DNA of 64,000 bases from an uncultured Clostridia bacterium (lineage in GTDB: Bacteria > Bacillota > Clostridia > Christensenellales > Aristaeellaceae), in NCBI GenBank assembly GCA_946408995.1, contig CAMJUL010000003.1:37366-101365 (forward strand), in the 5' to 3' direction. Positions 8,998-18,601 of the stretch are shown here, piece by piece; the stretch's first letter is position 1; every line of letters starts with the position of its first letter. A model generated the notes under the pieces. The model did no database searches, was not told the DNA's origin, and worked only from the letters and a program-made list of their open reading frames with translations. The translations under genes and the position numbers were made by a program.

Positions 8998-9077
8998 TTT
9001 TGGGATTGTCCTTTCAGTTTACGGCCGATCGTCTTTCGGAAAAGGCCGCTTGGGTTCTTTTGGTTTTGCTGCCGGGT

Positions 9078-11336
9078 CTACGCCAGGGAAAGAGGATTGA
9101 TCTCGAACGCAGCCGTCATTCCGTCGGCAGCGTCCGCATCTGCTTCCTCTCTGAGCATTTGTGCAATAAAGGCGATCAAAGGAGCGCATTTGGGAGAGTC
9201 CACCATTTTAAGCACCGTGTGCGCACGCCAGCGGTCCTGGATCCGCTGTATCGGCGCCGCATCCGTCCTGACAAACAGGACCAGTTTTTCTTCTTCCCTG
9301 CCTTTGAGATACTTCAGGATCTCATCCCGGTGCCTTTGAGCCCTTTCAAAGACACGGGAGGCCTCCTTTCCCTCCACAAGAATGCGGTCCATCTGCGTGA
9401 AGGGGGGGTAAAGATCCTGTTTGCGCCTCCGGAACTCTTCGTTGAAAAAGGCCCGGTAATCCTGGCGGACAGCCTGGGCAATGGCATAATGCTCCGGCTT
9501 GTAGGTTTGTATGACCACACGGCCTTTTTCGTTTCCCCGGCCGGCCCGCCCGGCCACCTGAACGATCAGCTGATAGGTTCTTTCCGGGGAACGGTAATCC
9601 GGAAGGTTCAGGCTCATATCCGCCAGGACAGCCCCCACCAGCGTCACGGATGGGAAATCCAATCCCTTGGCGATCATCTGCGTCCCGATCAGGATCTGCG
9701 CCTCTCCGGACCGGAACCGGCTCAGGATCTCCGCGTGGGCGTTCCTGCCGGAGGTGGTATCCACGTCCATCCTCAGGACCCCGATCCCGGGGAACCTGCG
9801 CCTGACCTCCTCCTCCACTTTCTGCGTCCCGATCCCGACCGCTTTGATATATGGGCTACTGCAGGACGGGCAGGTCTCCGGCATCTCCCGGACGCTTCCG
9901 CAATAATGGCAATGGAGCTTCCGGTCCGTCGCATGATAGGTCATGGATACATCGCATCGGCCGCACTTGATCGCTTCGCCGCATTTTCTGCAGCTGATAA
10001 AGGGGGCATAGCCCCTTCGGTTGATGAAAAGCATGGCCTGATTTCCGTCACGGACGCACTTGGTCAGTTCTTCCTCCAGTATTTTGGAAAATATGCCCCG
10101 GTTACCCCGGCGCAGTTCCTCCCGCATGTCCGCAAGGAGGATCTCAGGCAGCGGCCTTCCAAATACGCGCGAAGGCATTTCCACAAGAACGTAATCCCCT
10201 CTGCGGGCCATCGCATAGGAATAAATGCTGGGCGTAGCGCTGGCCAGCACCAGGATCCCGCCTTCCCGCAGGATCCTGGACCGGGCGACAGCCCGGGCAT
10301 CGTACTGGGGATAGTGGTCCGAGATGTAGGTGCTCTCATGTTCCTCATCCACGATCACCAGCCCCAGCTTCCCGGCGGGGGCGAACACCGCGGACCTTGC
10401 GCCGATCACGATCCGGGCCTGTCCGCTCCGGATCCGTCTCCATTCGTCAAAGCGTTCCCCGGGGGTCAATCTGGAGTGCAATACCGCCATGTCGTCCCCA
10501 AACCGGGAGGAGAACCAGGAAATCATCTGAGGGGTCAGTACGATCTCCGGAACCAGAATCAGGGCCTGCTTCCCCGAAGAAACGCATTCCCGGACCAGGC
10601 GGATGAAAACCTCCGTCTTTCCGCTTCCGGTCACGCCGTGAAGCAGGAAAACTTTGTCCGTTCTCCTGCCCGCCAACGCAGGAACCATTTCATCCACGGC
10701 TTCCTGCTGTTCCGGGGTAAGAGGCGGATCCTGCACCGCCGGCGCCTGACCGTACGCCACGGGCCGTCTGAGCACCTCCCGCTCAAAAGACCTGATGGCG
10801 CCGCAATTCTCAAGCGCCTGCACGGCTTCCCTCCAATTTCCCGCAAGAGGCCTGATCTCGCTGACCGGATGGGGAGCTCCGTCTCCAAGCGCTGTCAGGA
10901 TCAGCTTTTTTCTGGGTGAACGCTTCACCTTCTCAAGCCAGGTTTCCATCTCTTCCACTGGAAATGAAAGCTGAAAACACTTCTCCGTCTTGATCTTGAC
11001 CTTTCCGGCGCGCATTTGGGGCGGGATCATCAGGCGAAGCGCCTCACACAGCGGACACTTAGTCTGTTCACGGATCTCCCTGGCGGCCTCAATCAGTGAC
11101 GGAAGAAGCACCGGATAGGGTTCCAGCGGGGCGATGATCTCCTTAATTTTGCCCGGATCATACTCCGGATCCTCTTTCAGGCTGAGAACATACCCTTCCT
11201 TTTCACGGAATCCGAAGGGCACTCTGACCCTGCTTCCAACGCCGATACAGCCTTCAAACTCTTCCGGAACACGGTAGGTAAAGGTTCGGTCCACCTTTTC
11301 CGTCGCGATATCCACGATTACATCCGCGAATTTCAT
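9078..11336 (-). CDS. priA: Primosomal protein N' (replication restart helicase PriA)
   Basis: 752-residue superfamily-2 helicase that reloads the replisome at stalled forks. It begins MKFADVIVDIATEKVDRTF, a typical PriA start with the 3' DNA-binding domain first. The helicase core shows Walker A GVTGSGKTE and the DEEH box (VDEEHES). A zinc-binding insertion follows with repeated Cys pairs (CRKC, CGRC, CHYC, CPSC), then the second helicase lobe with VAGRAGRG. I chose the ATG with a GGAGG just upstream; an ATG four codons earlier is possible. It follows coaBC by 27 bases, a common pairing in Bacillota. Confidence 0.95.
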   Translation of the reverse strand: MKFADVIVDIATEKVDRTFTYRVPEEFEGCIGVGSRVRVPFGFREKEGYVLSLKEDPEYDPGKIKEIIAPLEPYPVLLPSLIEAAREIREQTKCPLCEALRLMIPPQMRAGKVKIKTEKCFQLSFPVEEMETWLEKVKRSPRKKLILTALGDGAPHPVSEIRPLAGNWREAVQALENCGAIRSFEREVLRRPVAYGQAPAVQDPPLTPEQQEAVDEMVPALAGRRTDKVFLLHGVTGSGKTEVFIRLVRECVSSGKQALILVPEIVLTPQMISWFSSRFGDDMAVLHSRLTPGERFDEWRRIRSGQARIVIGARSAVFAPAGKLGLVIVDEEHESTYISDHYPQYDARAVARSRILREGGILVLASATPSIYSYAMARRGDYVLVEMPSRVFGRPLPEILLADMREELRRGNRGIFSKILEEELTKCVRDGNQAMLFINRRGYAPFISCRKCGEAIKCGRCDVSMTYHATDRKLHCHYCGSVREMPETCPSCSSPYIKAVGIGTQKVEEEVRRRFPGIGVLRMDVDTTSGRNAHAEILSRFRSGEAQILIGTQMIAKGLDFPSVTLVGAVLADMSLNLPDYRSPERTYQLIVQVAGRAGRGNEKGRVVIQTYKPEHYAIAQAVRQDYRAFFNEEFRRRKQDLYPPFTQMDRILVEGKEASRVFERAQRHRDEILKYLKGREEEKLVLFVRTDAAPIQRIQDRWRAHTVLKMVDSPKCAPLIAFIAQMLREEADADAADGMTAAFEINPLSLA

Positions 11337-11363
11337 ATTCCTCCGCATCGACGCAAATCCCGT

Positions 11364-12590
11364 TCATTGCGCTTTGGAAGCATTTTTCTCCTTCCAGATG
11401 CGCAGTGCCTCGTCAAGAAGCCTGTCCGCCGCCTGCCTTTTCGTCATCAGGGGCAGCTCGACCGCCCCGGAATCGGTAATCAGGGTCAGACAGTTGGTAT
11501 CAACGTCAAAGCCCGCGTCTTTTCTGGTCACGTCATTGAGACAGATCATGTCCAGGTTCTTTGAAACCAGCTTCTTCCGGGCGTTTGCCGTCAGGTTTTC
11601 CGTTTCCGCCGCAAAGCCCACAAATACCTGACAGGGTTTTTTCAATTTCCCGGCCGCCGCGGCAGTATCCGGGGTTTCCTTCAATACGAGGGTCAGGTCA
11701 GCGCCTTTTTCCTTCTTGATTTTCTGCGCTGCCGCTTCCAATGGGGTATAATCCGCCGGCGCGGCGGCCTGCACAAGAATGTCGCATTCCCCGCACCGTC
11801 CCGTCACCTCCTTAAGCAGGTCCCCGGTGGTCACGACGCTGTGCAGCACAGCCCCCTGGGGAGGCGCAATGGAAACCGGCCCGGAGATCAGATCGACCTG
11901 AGCGCCCCTGTCCAAAGCAGCTTTGGCGACGGCATACCCCATCTTTCCGCTGGATCTGTTTGTGATAAACCTTACCGGATCGATCATTTCCCTCGTAGGG
12001 CCGGCCGTAAGCAGGACTCTGAGTCCCAATAGGTCCTTGCGCACGTCAAGAATCTCCTCCGCCCTTCGAAGAATGTCAGCGGGCTCGCTCATTCTGCCCG
12101 TTCCGCTGTCCCCGCAGGCAAGGGAGCCTCCCTCGGGTCCGACAAACAAGACGCCTCTGTCCTGCAGAAGCTGCACATTGGCCTTTGTGGCGGGATGGTT
12201 CCACATCCCTGTATTCATGGCCGGCGCCAGAAGAACCGGCGCAGAAGTGGCCAGAAGGGTCGTTGAAAGCATATCGTCTGCCAGGCCGCAGGCCATCTTC
12301 GCCATCATGTTAGCGGTACAGGGGGCAACAACAAACAGATCCGCTTTTTTCGCCAGGGCAACGTGCCCTACCTCCCACCTTTCCGGCCGGGCAAAGGTGT
12401 CCGTCACGACCGGATTGGCGGATAACGTCTCAAAGCTCTGCGGATGGATAAAGTTGCACGCATTATGGGTCATGATAACAAAAACCTGCGCGCCTGCCTT
12501 CCTTAAACGGGAAGTCAGGTCACAGGCCTTGTATGCGGCGATCCCGCCGGTTACTCCAAGTACGATCGTTTTTCCTTCCAGCGCTCCCAT
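11364..12590 (-). CDS. coaBC: Bifunctional phosphopantothenoylcysteine decarboxylase/phosphopantothenate-cysteine ligase CoaBC
   Basis: 408-residue bifunctional enzyme of coenzyme A synthesis. The N-terminal CoaC half is the FMN-dependent decarboxylase: VTGGIAAYKA, the active-site His in EVGHVALAKKAD, the PCTANMMAKMA segment and the flap Cys in ACGLADDM. The C-terminal CoaB half (from about residue 185) holds the CTP-dependent ligase with LLTAGPTREMIDPVR, the NRSSGKMG motif and the late KxxK-type region. Starts are ambiguous: several ATG codons overlap the end of rpoZ (12590, 12599); GAGG elements precede both. It overlaps or abuts rpoZ and precedes priA. Confidence 0.94.
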   Translation of the reverse strand: MGALEGKTIVLGVTGGIAAYKACDLTSRLRKAGAQVFVIMTHNACNFIHPQSFETLSANPVVTDTFARPERWEVGHVALAKKADLFVVAPCTANMMAKMACGLADDMLSTTLLATSAPVLLAPAMNTGMWNHPATKANVQLLQDRGVLFVGPEGGSLACGDSGTGRMSEPADILRRAEEILDVRKDLLGLRVLLTAGPTREMIDPVRFITNRSSGKMGYAVAKAALDRGAQVDLISGPVSIAPPQGAVLHSVVTTGDLLKEVTGRCGECDILVQAAAPADYTPLEAAAQKIKKEKGADLTLVLKETPDTAAAAGKLKKPCQVFVGFAAETENLTANARKKLVSKNLDMICLNDVTRKDAGFDVDTNCLTLITDSGAVELPLMTKRQAADRLLDEALRIWKEKNASKAQ

Positions 12591-12591
12591 C

Positions 12592-12807
12592 TCACGCATC
12601 CTCATCCTCAAGATTGCGATGATATCCCAGATATCCCTTGTTGATCTCCTCTACGGCAACACTGACCGGCTTTTGATCCTTCGGATCCACCAGGGGCTGC
12701 GACCCCGCGATCAGTTCCCTTGCGCGTTTAGAGCTTTCCACCACCAGGGTGTAGCAGCTGTCGGATTTTTTGAGCAACTCTTCAATAGGGGGTTGATTCA
12801 GTGGCAT
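12592..12807 (-). CDS. rpoZ: DNA-directed RNA polymerase subunit omega
   Basis: 71-residue omega subunit that helps assemble and stabilise RNA polymerase. It has the family core: PPIEELLKKSDSCYTLVV near the start, then SSKRARELI, and a VAVEEINKG segment before an acidic tail. GGAGG lies seven bases before the ATG. Its position between gmk and coaBC is the standard Bacillota order. A gap of about 105 bases separates it from gmk; I see no terminator there, so it probably belongs to the same transcript. Confidence 0.93.
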   Translation of the reverse strand: MPLNQPPIEELLKKSDSCYTLVVESSKRARELIAGSQPLVDPKDQKPVSVAVEEINKGYLGYHRNLEDEDA

Positions 12808-12912
12808 TGTTTTTCCTCCTTATGCCTTATAGGTGTTTGAAAACGGCGTTGAACTGCGATAGGGCACCATCGAAGCGGATCGGGAGCCGTCTTTCGATGC
12901 GTCCTGCCGGAA

Positions 12913-13527
12913 TCATTCTTCAGGAATCTCGACGGAAAGCCGGGCCGTGCTGCTTCGCTCCGCCTTCAGGATCGCGTACAGCGCTTCAGCGGCTGCCTGC
13001 TTTCCTTCTTCTCCGTTCATGTTGGTGACAGCGTAACGGTACATGCGCAGGGTTTTGACTTCTTCCCGGGCGTTTCTCAGGCGGATCTCCACCTGCTCGG
13101 GGTTTTCCGTATGTCTCCCGGTCAGGCGTTCCTTCAGTTCCTTCCAGGAAGGCGGGAGAATAAAAACCGAAACACAGTCCTGCTGGTTTTCGATCACCTG
13201 CTTTGCGCCCTGCGGGTCGATCTCAAGAAGGACGTTTTTCCCCTCCCCGATCATACGGTCCACATAATCCCTGGGGGTGCCATAATAATTCCCATGGACG
13301 CAGGCGTGCTCCAGAAGCCGTCCCTGCCCGACCATGGTTTCAAATTCCTCCCGGGAGATAAAAAAGTAATCCTTGCCGTCCTGTTCATTTTCCCTGGGCC
13401 CGCGCGTCGTGACGGAAACCGAAAGCTTCAGTTCCGGGTCCATTTCCCGAAGCATACGGACAAGGGTCCCTTTGCCGACGCCGGAAGGGCCCGAGATCAC
13501 AAGTAGCATTCCTTTGCTGCTAAACAT
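12913..13527 (-). CDS. gmk: Guanylate kinase
   Basis: 204-residue kinase that converts GMP to GDP. The P-loop [10 protein letters not shown] comes directly after the start; the GMP-binding segment [19 protein letters not shown] follows, then the lid region. I placed the start at the ATG eight codons before LLVISGPSG, where AAGGA lies eight bases upstream; a longer reading to 13593 runs inside remA. The start overlaps the end of remA by eight bases, so the two are coupled. The C-terminal tail past about residue 190 is acidic and not conserved. Confidence 0.95.
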   Translation of the reverse strand: MFSSKGMLLVISGPSGVGKGTLVRMLREMDPELKLSVSVTTRGPRENEQDGKDYFFISREEFETMVGQGRLLEHACVHGNYYGTPRDYVDRMIGEGKNVLLEIDPQGAKQVIENQQDCVSVFILPPSWKELKERLTGRHTENPEQVEIRLRNAREEVKTLRMYRYAVTNMNGEEGKQAAAEALYAILKAERSSTARLSVEIPEE

Positions 13528-13816
13528 CCTCCATATCCTTTCCCTTTTCCTCCCATTCAGGAAGCGAAAAAACGTTTCTGGCTGTGCTCTCAAGCCGTCC
13601 GGCGATGGTCTCCGGCTGAACCGCGCTGAGAAGGACCTGCCCGGTATCCATCACCAGCACAGAGCGGGTCCGCCTGCCGGCAGTCGCGTCCACAAGGCGG
13701 GCCGTATCCCGGGCATCCTGCACAAGGCGTCTGACCGGAGCGCTGTCCGGATTGATTACGGCTACGATCCGGGTCTGACTGACCAGATTCCCATACCCGA
13801 TATTGACAAGCTTCAT
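13520..13816 (-). CDS. remA: RemA-type regulator (DUF370)
   Basis: 98-residue DNA-binding regulator of the RemA/DUF370 family, known in Bacillus subtilis as an activator of biofilm matrix and osmoprotection genes, where it forms ring-like oligomers. The product begins [20 protein letters not shown], and the [13 protein letters not shown] and [14 protein letters not shown] segments match the conserved basic core. It is slightly longer than the usual 85-90 residues because of an acidic tail that overlaps the gmk start. The yicC-remA-gmk-rpoZ order is widespread in Bacillota and supports the call. Confidence 0.92.
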   Translation of the reverse strand: MKLVNIGYGNLVSQTRIVAVINPDSAPVRRLVQDARDTARLVDATAGRRTRSVLVMDTGQVLLSAVQPETIAGRLESTARNVFSLPEWEEKGKDMEDV

Positions 13817-13861
13817 GGTCTGTGCCGCTCCCGTTCCTTCCTCAGGCAGCCCTTCCGGGGC

Positions 13862-14740
13862 TCATTCCACGTTCTGGATCTGCTCCCGCATTTTTTCGAT
13901 CTCGCCCTTTGCGTCCACCACAAGGAGCGTGATCCTGGAATCGGACGCTTTGGAGCCAATGGTGTTCGCTTCCCGATTCATTTCCTGGATCAGAAAGTCC
14001 ATCCGTTTGCCCATCGGACCGCTCCCCGCAAAAGCCAATTCCATCTGATGAATGTGGGAATACAAGCGGGCGATCTCCTCGTCAATGGCACACCTGTCCG
14101 CCGCCAAAGCGACCTCCTGACAGATCCGCTGCTCATCCGCCTCCACCCGAAGCTCGCCGAGCCTCTGGAGCAGCTTTTCGCGATAAGCGCGCGGAACATC
14201 CGGCGCAAGCAGTTCGATCTTCCCGACGATGGACCGGAGCTCCTCCATATGGCATTTCAGGTCCGCTTCAAGACGGGCGCCTTCCTTGTTCCGCATGGCA
14301 CACAGCCCGTTCAGGGCGGTCCCGGCGGCTTCCCGGGCCAAAGCGGCCAGCCCCTCGGCATCTTCCTGCGCAGCCCGTGCGTTGATCACATCCGGAAGGG
14401 ACGCATAAAAGGACACGCCACAGTCGTCCTGAAGCCCAAAGCGCTCGACAAGCTCCGCAACGGCCCGCCGATACCCTGAAACCAGGGCCTCATTGACGGT
14501 GACAGAAACGGAATCCTCTCTCAGATTCTGGTAAGTCAGGAAAACCTCCACATGTCCCCTGCCCAGGCGGGATGAAATCGTCTCGCGCAGCACATCCTCA
14601 AGGAACATCAGCCCCTTGGGGAGTCTGAAGGAAAGATCCAAAAAACGGTGGTTGACCGATTTGATCTCGACGGAAAGGAGTCTTCCATCTCTTTCCAGCT
14701 GTGCATTTCCGTAGCCGGTCATGCTTTTCACGCTTCGCAT
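13862..14740 (-). CDS. yicC: YicC/YloC family endoribonuclease
   Basis: 292-residue member of the YicC family, shown in other bacteria to be a metal-dependent endoribonuclease that acts on small or messenger RNAs. The conserved N-terminal KSMTGYGNAQ and VEIKSVNHRFLDLSFRLP segments are clear, and the C-terminal DUF1732 part shows the GKRMDFLIQEMNREANTIGSK motif. AAGGAAAGGAGG lies just upstream of the ATG. This is the first gene of the long minus-strand operon: an extended -10 promoter lies about 20 bases upstream, so it probably leads transcription of the whole block. Confidence 0.94.
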   Translation of the reverse strand: MRSVKSMTGYGNAQLERDGRLLSVEIKSVNHRFLDLSFRLPKGLMFLEDVLRETISSRLGRGHVEVFLTYQNLREDSVSVTVNEALVSGYRRAVAELVERFGLQDDCGVSFYASLPDVINARAAQEDAEGLAALAREAAGTALNGLCAMRNKEGARLEADLKCHMEELRSIVGKIELLAPDVPRAYREKLLQRLGELRVEADEQRICQEVALAADRCAIDEEIARLYSHIHQMELAFAGSGPMGKRMDFLIQEMNREANTIGSKASDSRITLLVVDAKGEIEKMREQIQNVE

Positions 14741-14758
14741 CCTCCTTTCCTTCCTTTA

Positions 14759-14787
14759 ATTATACCACGCTTCTCGTCCAGTGAAAA
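14759..14787 (-). promoter_or_regulatory. Probable promoter of the yicC-to-rsmA operon
   Basis: On the minus strand a TATAAT (14759-14764) preceded by TGG (extended -10), with a weak TTTTCA -35 at 17-bp spacing. It sits directly in front of yicC. Confidence 0.6.
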
Positions 14788-14889
14788 GCCCCCAAAAATC
14801 CGTCGTTTGCCCGGTCACGGTGAATTCCGGCCATTTCTCTTCCGGATTAAACGTTTACAGGCTTTTTACTTTCTTGATCTGCCGTAAGA

Positions 14890-14919
14890 TTGACAAAACG
14901 GACAGGAAGGCGGTAGAAT
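14890..14919 (+). promoter_or_regulatory. Promoter of the B-repeat secreted protein gene
   Basis: TTGACA (14890-14895), 18-bp spacer, TAGAAT (14914-14919), 33 bases upstream of the start codon. It is divergent to the yicC promoter in the same intergenic region. Confidence 0.7.
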
Positions 14920-14951
14920 TTATCTGTAATTTTGTGCTTTGGAGGCGCTTT

Positions 14952-17900
14952 ATGCGAAGAGCAATGCAAGCAGCCGCGTTCTTGTTTATGCTGTTTTTTA
15001 TTCTTGTGCCTTTATCCTCCTCCGCGCTTCCGGAAAACGCCGAGATCCGCGGGACCGTCTGGATCGACAGCAACACCAACGGCCGGTTCGAGCAGGGGGA
15101 AAACGGACTGAAAAACTGCACGCTGATCCTCTACGCCCTGGATCAGAACGGAAACGCCTCCGAATACAGCCGGACCGCCTCAGAGAAAAATGGCGTTTAT
15201 GCTTTTGACAACGTCGCGCCGGGACAATACCAGATTTTTGTTTCTCTTTCGGGGGATTACCGGTTCACCCTTCCCGGGCTCGAAAGCGCCGCCTTGCCTG
15301 CCTCCGGAAAGGAGTCCTATACCGTGCCCTTCACGGTGCCGTCCCTTTCCGTCAAGCAGATCGATATCGGCATTACCAAGGCGTCTTCCAGCATCAGCCT
15401 GGTAGCCTTCGAAGACCTGAACGCCAACGGCGGACGCATGAATACAGAACCGCTAATGCGCAATGTCCACATCGAGCTTCAATACGAGGCCAACGGCACG
15501 GTTTATACCGTAGGGGCAGTAGATACAAACCGGGAAGGGGAAGCCCGGTTCGCGTCCCTTTCCCCCGCCGCCTACCGGGTCGCTGTCACAGCGCCGGAAG
15601 GGTTCGGATTCGGCCCGCTTGGCCAGAAAATCAATCTTTGGTACAACTGCATTCCCTCCAACGGAACCCCACTCGGGCTGTCGGATGTCATAGAACTGGG
15701 GCCAAAGGACAAAGCCGCCCTGGGAATCGGCCTTGTCAGGACTGGCGCCGTTTCCGGTTCCCTCTGGTTTGACGCCAACGCTTCCGGAACTGCCGATGCG
15801 GGCGAGGGCGGGCTTGAGGGGATCGCCGTCACCCTCAGCAGTGCTTCCGCGGGCATCGAAGCCACCGTATTGACAGACAGGGACGGGATTTATCGTTTTT
15901 CCAGTCTTCCTGCGGGAACCTATCAGATCACGGTAACGCTGCCGGACGAGTATATGTTCTCTTCGCAGAACGCTTCTTCTTTCTCCACCGCCTCCCCCCG
16001 TTCCGCCACTTCAAATGTGACCGCCGTGACCGGCTCGGTCCTTACGGTCGAACCGCTCGGCGTTATGCCCGATACCGCTGTTGCGGTCACAGTGTTTCTG
16101 GATCTGAATGCCAATGGCTTTTTGGACAACGGCGAATCGCTTATGCCCTCGGTCCGGATCGGGCTGACCAACGGCGGACAGGCCTTTGAGTCCGTGACGG
16201 ATGCCATGGGGTCCTGTCTTTTCAGAGGTTTGCGCGGCGCCGCGTCCACGTTGTCCTGCACGCTGCCGGAGGGCTATATTTTTACCTCCGACGGCGGAGA
16301 CAGCCTGCTGACCGTTTCCAACGGCAGCACTTATGCGGAAGCCGCCGTTCAAACCGCTGCCGGGACCACCGAAGCCTTCATGATCGGAGCGACGCTTCCG
16401 TCAAGCGTCAGCGGCACCCTCTTTGAGGACAGCTCCTTCACCGGACATCCCGAGGACGCTTCCGTTTATCTTGCCGATTTCAAAGTCCTGCTCCTTGACG
16501 CGCAGGGTAAGGTGCGGGCGGAAACCCTCACCGACGGACAGGGGCAGTATCTGTTCAGCCTGCTGCCCGGCGGCCAGTACCGTGTCCGTTTTGTTTTCAA
16601 CGACCCGTATATCGCCTCCACCGCCGCCGCGGACAGTCCATCCAATGCGATCGCCGTCCAGAACATGGACTACGGGGAAACCAGCGCTTTTGAACTTTCC
16701 CCTGGCAGCACCGCAGTCAAAAACGGCGCGCTCTACCAGGCTGGCAGCATTGAGGGCCACGTTTACCTGAACCCCGCCTATGATGCCCTAAAGACCCGCG
16801 AGGGTGGGCTTGAGAACGTCCGGATCGTTCTGCTGAACGAACAAGGCGTCCAGGTTTCAGACCATCTTTCGGACACGACTGACAGCAATGGGTATTTCTA
16901 TCTCAAGGGCGTGGATCCGGGCATTTATACCCTGTCCTATGAGTTCCCCGACGGCTCGGTCATGGTCACCCCCGACCTTGGCGCAAGCCTTTGGACCAGC
17001 GCGCCCCTTCAGGTATCCCAGGGCACCCTTTCCACCGTCCCCGATACGGGCGCGGTGCTAACCAGCGTTCTCTCCGGCACGGTGCGTCCCGCAGAAGGAA
17101 GCGTGAACACCGGCAGCTTCCCGGGGGAAATCACGCTGCAAAGCGAAACCTTTGGCACCGTTATGAGCCGCACCTTGGATGAGAACGGGAAATTCGCCTT
17201 TAATGGGCTCCTGCCAGACACCTACCACATCAAGGTCACCCTGGAGGACGGCTGTCTGATCTCCGGCTCCTCCCGCGACCTTGTCCCCATGTCCCTTTCC
17301 TCCTCTTCCGAAAACACCCTTCACATCGATATGGGAAGCGACTGGACGGAAAGCAGCATCTTCGTTTCCCTTCCTTCCTCCCTGGATGCGACCGTATACT
17401 TTGACCGTGACAATTCCCTTTCCCGCGACATGGGCAACGATTCCCCCGCCGCCAACCGCTCCATGCGCCTAACGGGGCCTGACGGCGAAAGGACCGTCTC
17501 GACCGATGAACAGGGACATCTGCTCCTGTCCCCCCTGTTCCCCGGGGATTATGTGCTCACCCTTTCCCTCGCGGAAGATGAGATTCTCCAGGGCCACCCG
17601 GAATGGATGGAAAAAGCGGAGATTTCCTTTACGCTGACCGACGGCGAAACAACTTTCTCTGAGGTACCCCTTTTGACTTTGGGCGCCATTGAGGGGCAGG
17701 TCTGGAATCTGGACGGAAATGCCACAAAGATCGCCGATCTGCCTATTTCCCTTGTGCAGAACGGAGAAACCGTGATGGAAACGCGCTCCGGCAAGGACGG
17801 GTCCTTCCGGTTCGGCAGACTGTATCCCGGGGTATACTCTCTTTCCGCCAAGCTGCCCGAACTGTACATATTCGCCCGAAAGCAGGACGCCAAGGAAAGG

Positions 17901-18410
17901 ACCAGCGTCATTCTGAATACCGGTTCCACCGAGATCCGTCTGGCCATGGGCGACAAGCTGTTTAAACAGGACATCGGCATCGGCGCGGTGGGTGGCATCG
18001 GGGACATGGCCTGGCTGGACGAAAACAAAAACGGCCTCCAGGACATCGGTGAAACCGGGATCCCCGGCCTGCTGATCGAACTTTATCAGTATGGCGAGCT
18101 GATTGCCTCCACCAACACGGATGTTTACGGGCGTTACGATTTCAGAGATCTCTATCCCGGCACCTATACCATGCTCGTTACGGTTCCGGAGGAACTGAAA
18201 AGCACCCGGCACCGCACGGATTTCCCGCTGGTGAACAGCATCCTTCCCGAAGGCGGCGATTCCATGCTCCGGGTGGAGGAGATCATCATTCCCAGCGGCT
18301 CCTTTGACATGAACTGCGATTTGGGGTTTGTTTTGAAAACCGACGGGGTCTACCCCGCTTCCATGCGGGACATTCCTGAACGAAACTGGACCCCCTACTC
18401 GGACCGGTAA
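14952..18410 (+). CDS. Large secreted protein with about ten SdrD/prealbumin-like B repeats
   Basis: 1152-residue exported protein. The N terminus is a signal peptide (MRRAMQ, then a hydrophobic core, cleavage likely near SSSALPEN). The rest is about ten tandem domains of roughly 100-120 residues, each of the form G-x-V-W-x-D-x-N-x-N-G ... GE-x-G-L ... D-x-x-G-x-Y-x-F-x-x-L-x-P-G-x-Y, the pattern of SdrD B/Cna-B-type domains. The first (IDSNTNGRFEQGENGL) and last (WLDENKNGLQDIGETGIPGL) copies keep the Ca-binding-like acidic loop; middle copies are degenerate. No LPxTG motif, C-terminal membrane helix, SLH domain or catalytic domain is visible, so attachment to the cell is unclear. GGAGG six bases before the ATG fixes the start. 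Probably an extracellular stalk or adhesin component; the function is inferred only. Confidence 0.85.
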   Translation: MRRAMQAAAFLFMLFFILVPLSSSALPENAEIRGTVWIDSNTNGRFEQGENGLKNCTLILYALDQNGNASEYSRTASEKNGVYAFDNVAPGQYQIFVSLSGDYRFTLPGLESAALPASGKESYTVPFTVPSLSVKQIDIGITKASSSISLVAFEDLNANGGRMNTEPLMRNVHIELQYEANGTVYTVGAVDTNREGEARFASLSPAAYRVAVTAPEGFGFGPLGQKINLWYNCIPSNGTPLGLSDVIELGPKDKAALGIGLVRTGAVSGSLWFDANASGTADAGEGGLEGIAVTLSSASAGIEATVLTDRDGIYRFSSLPAGTYQITVTLPDEYMFSSQNASSFSTASPRSATSNVTAVTGSVLTVEPLGVMPDTAVAVTVFLDLNANGFLDNGESLMPSVRIGLTNGGQAFESVTDAMGSCLFRGLRGAASTLSCTLPEGYIFTSDGGDSLLTVSNGSTYAEAAVQTAAGTTEAFMIGATLPSSVSGTLFEDSSFTGHPEDASVYLADFKVLLLDAQGKVRAETLTDGQGQYLFSLLPGGQYRVRFVFNDPYIASTAAADSPSNAIAVQNMDYGETSAFELSPGSTAVKNGALYQAGSIEGHVYLNPAYDALKTREGGLENVRIVLLNEQGVQVSDHLSDTTDSNGYFYLKGVDPGIYTLSYEFPDGSVMVTPDLGASLWTSAPLQVSQGTLSTVPDTGAVLTSVLSGTVRPAEGSVNTGSFPGEITLQSETFGTVMSRTLDENGKFAFNGLLPDTYHIKVTLEDGCLISGSSRDLVPMSLSSSSENTLHIDMGSDWTESSIFVSLPSSLDATVYFDRDNSLSRDMGNDSPAANRSMRLTGPDGERTVSTDEQGHLLLSPLFPGDYVLTLSLAEDEILQGHPEWMEKAEISFTLTDGETTFSEVPLLTLGAIEGQVWNLDGNATKIADLPISLVQNGETVMETRSGKDGSFRFGRLYPGVYSLSAKLPELYIFARKQDAKERTSVILNTGSTEIRLAMGDKLFKQDIGIGAVGGIGDMAWLDENKNGLQDIGETGIPGLLIELYQYGELIASTNTDVYGRYDFRDLYPGTYTMLVTVPEELKSTRHRTDFPLVNSILPEGGDSMLRVEEIIIPSGSFDMNCDLGFVLKTDGVYPASMRDIPERNWTPYSDR

Positions 18411-18429
18411 GCGCCCCGCGCGCCCCGTG

Positions 18430-18475
18430 GACGGCCCCGGAAGTCTTGTTTCCGGGGCCGTCTCCTTTCCCTTTC
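18430..18475 (+). terminator. Terminator of the B-repeat protein gene
   Basis: A perfect 13-bp stem, GACGGCCCCGGAA (18430-18442) against 18450-18462, with a 7-base loop and a following T/C-rich tract. Confidence 0.8.
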
Positions 18476-18553
18476 CCAGTCCCTCATGCGCCAGCTCCCT
18501 CCCCGGTATCCAATCCTTTCCAGGGAGCAAAGAAAAAAACTTTAAAAAAAGGA

Positions 18554-18582
18554 TTGACACCGCCGTACATTGGTGGTATTAT
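18554..18582 (+). promoter_or_regulatory. Promoter of tRNA-Pro
   Basis: TTGACA (18554-18559), 17-bp spacer, TATTAT (18577-18582), about 20 bases before the tRNA. Confidence 0.75.
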
Positions 18583-18601
18583 TTTACTTGCTGTTGAGCA
18601 T

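Noticed and set aside
9000..10919. Long plus-strand frame opposite priA
   Set aside because: Shadow of a G+C-rich gene; priA motifs on the minus strand are complete. The same applies to the long antisense frames opposite rsmB (5927-7561), glgP (28936-31077), mnmG and the ABC exporter (58017-60041).
18300..18410. LPxTG sorting signal at the end of the B-repeat protein
   Set aside because: The C terminus ends NWTPYSDR with no LPxTG, hydrophobic stretch or basic tail.
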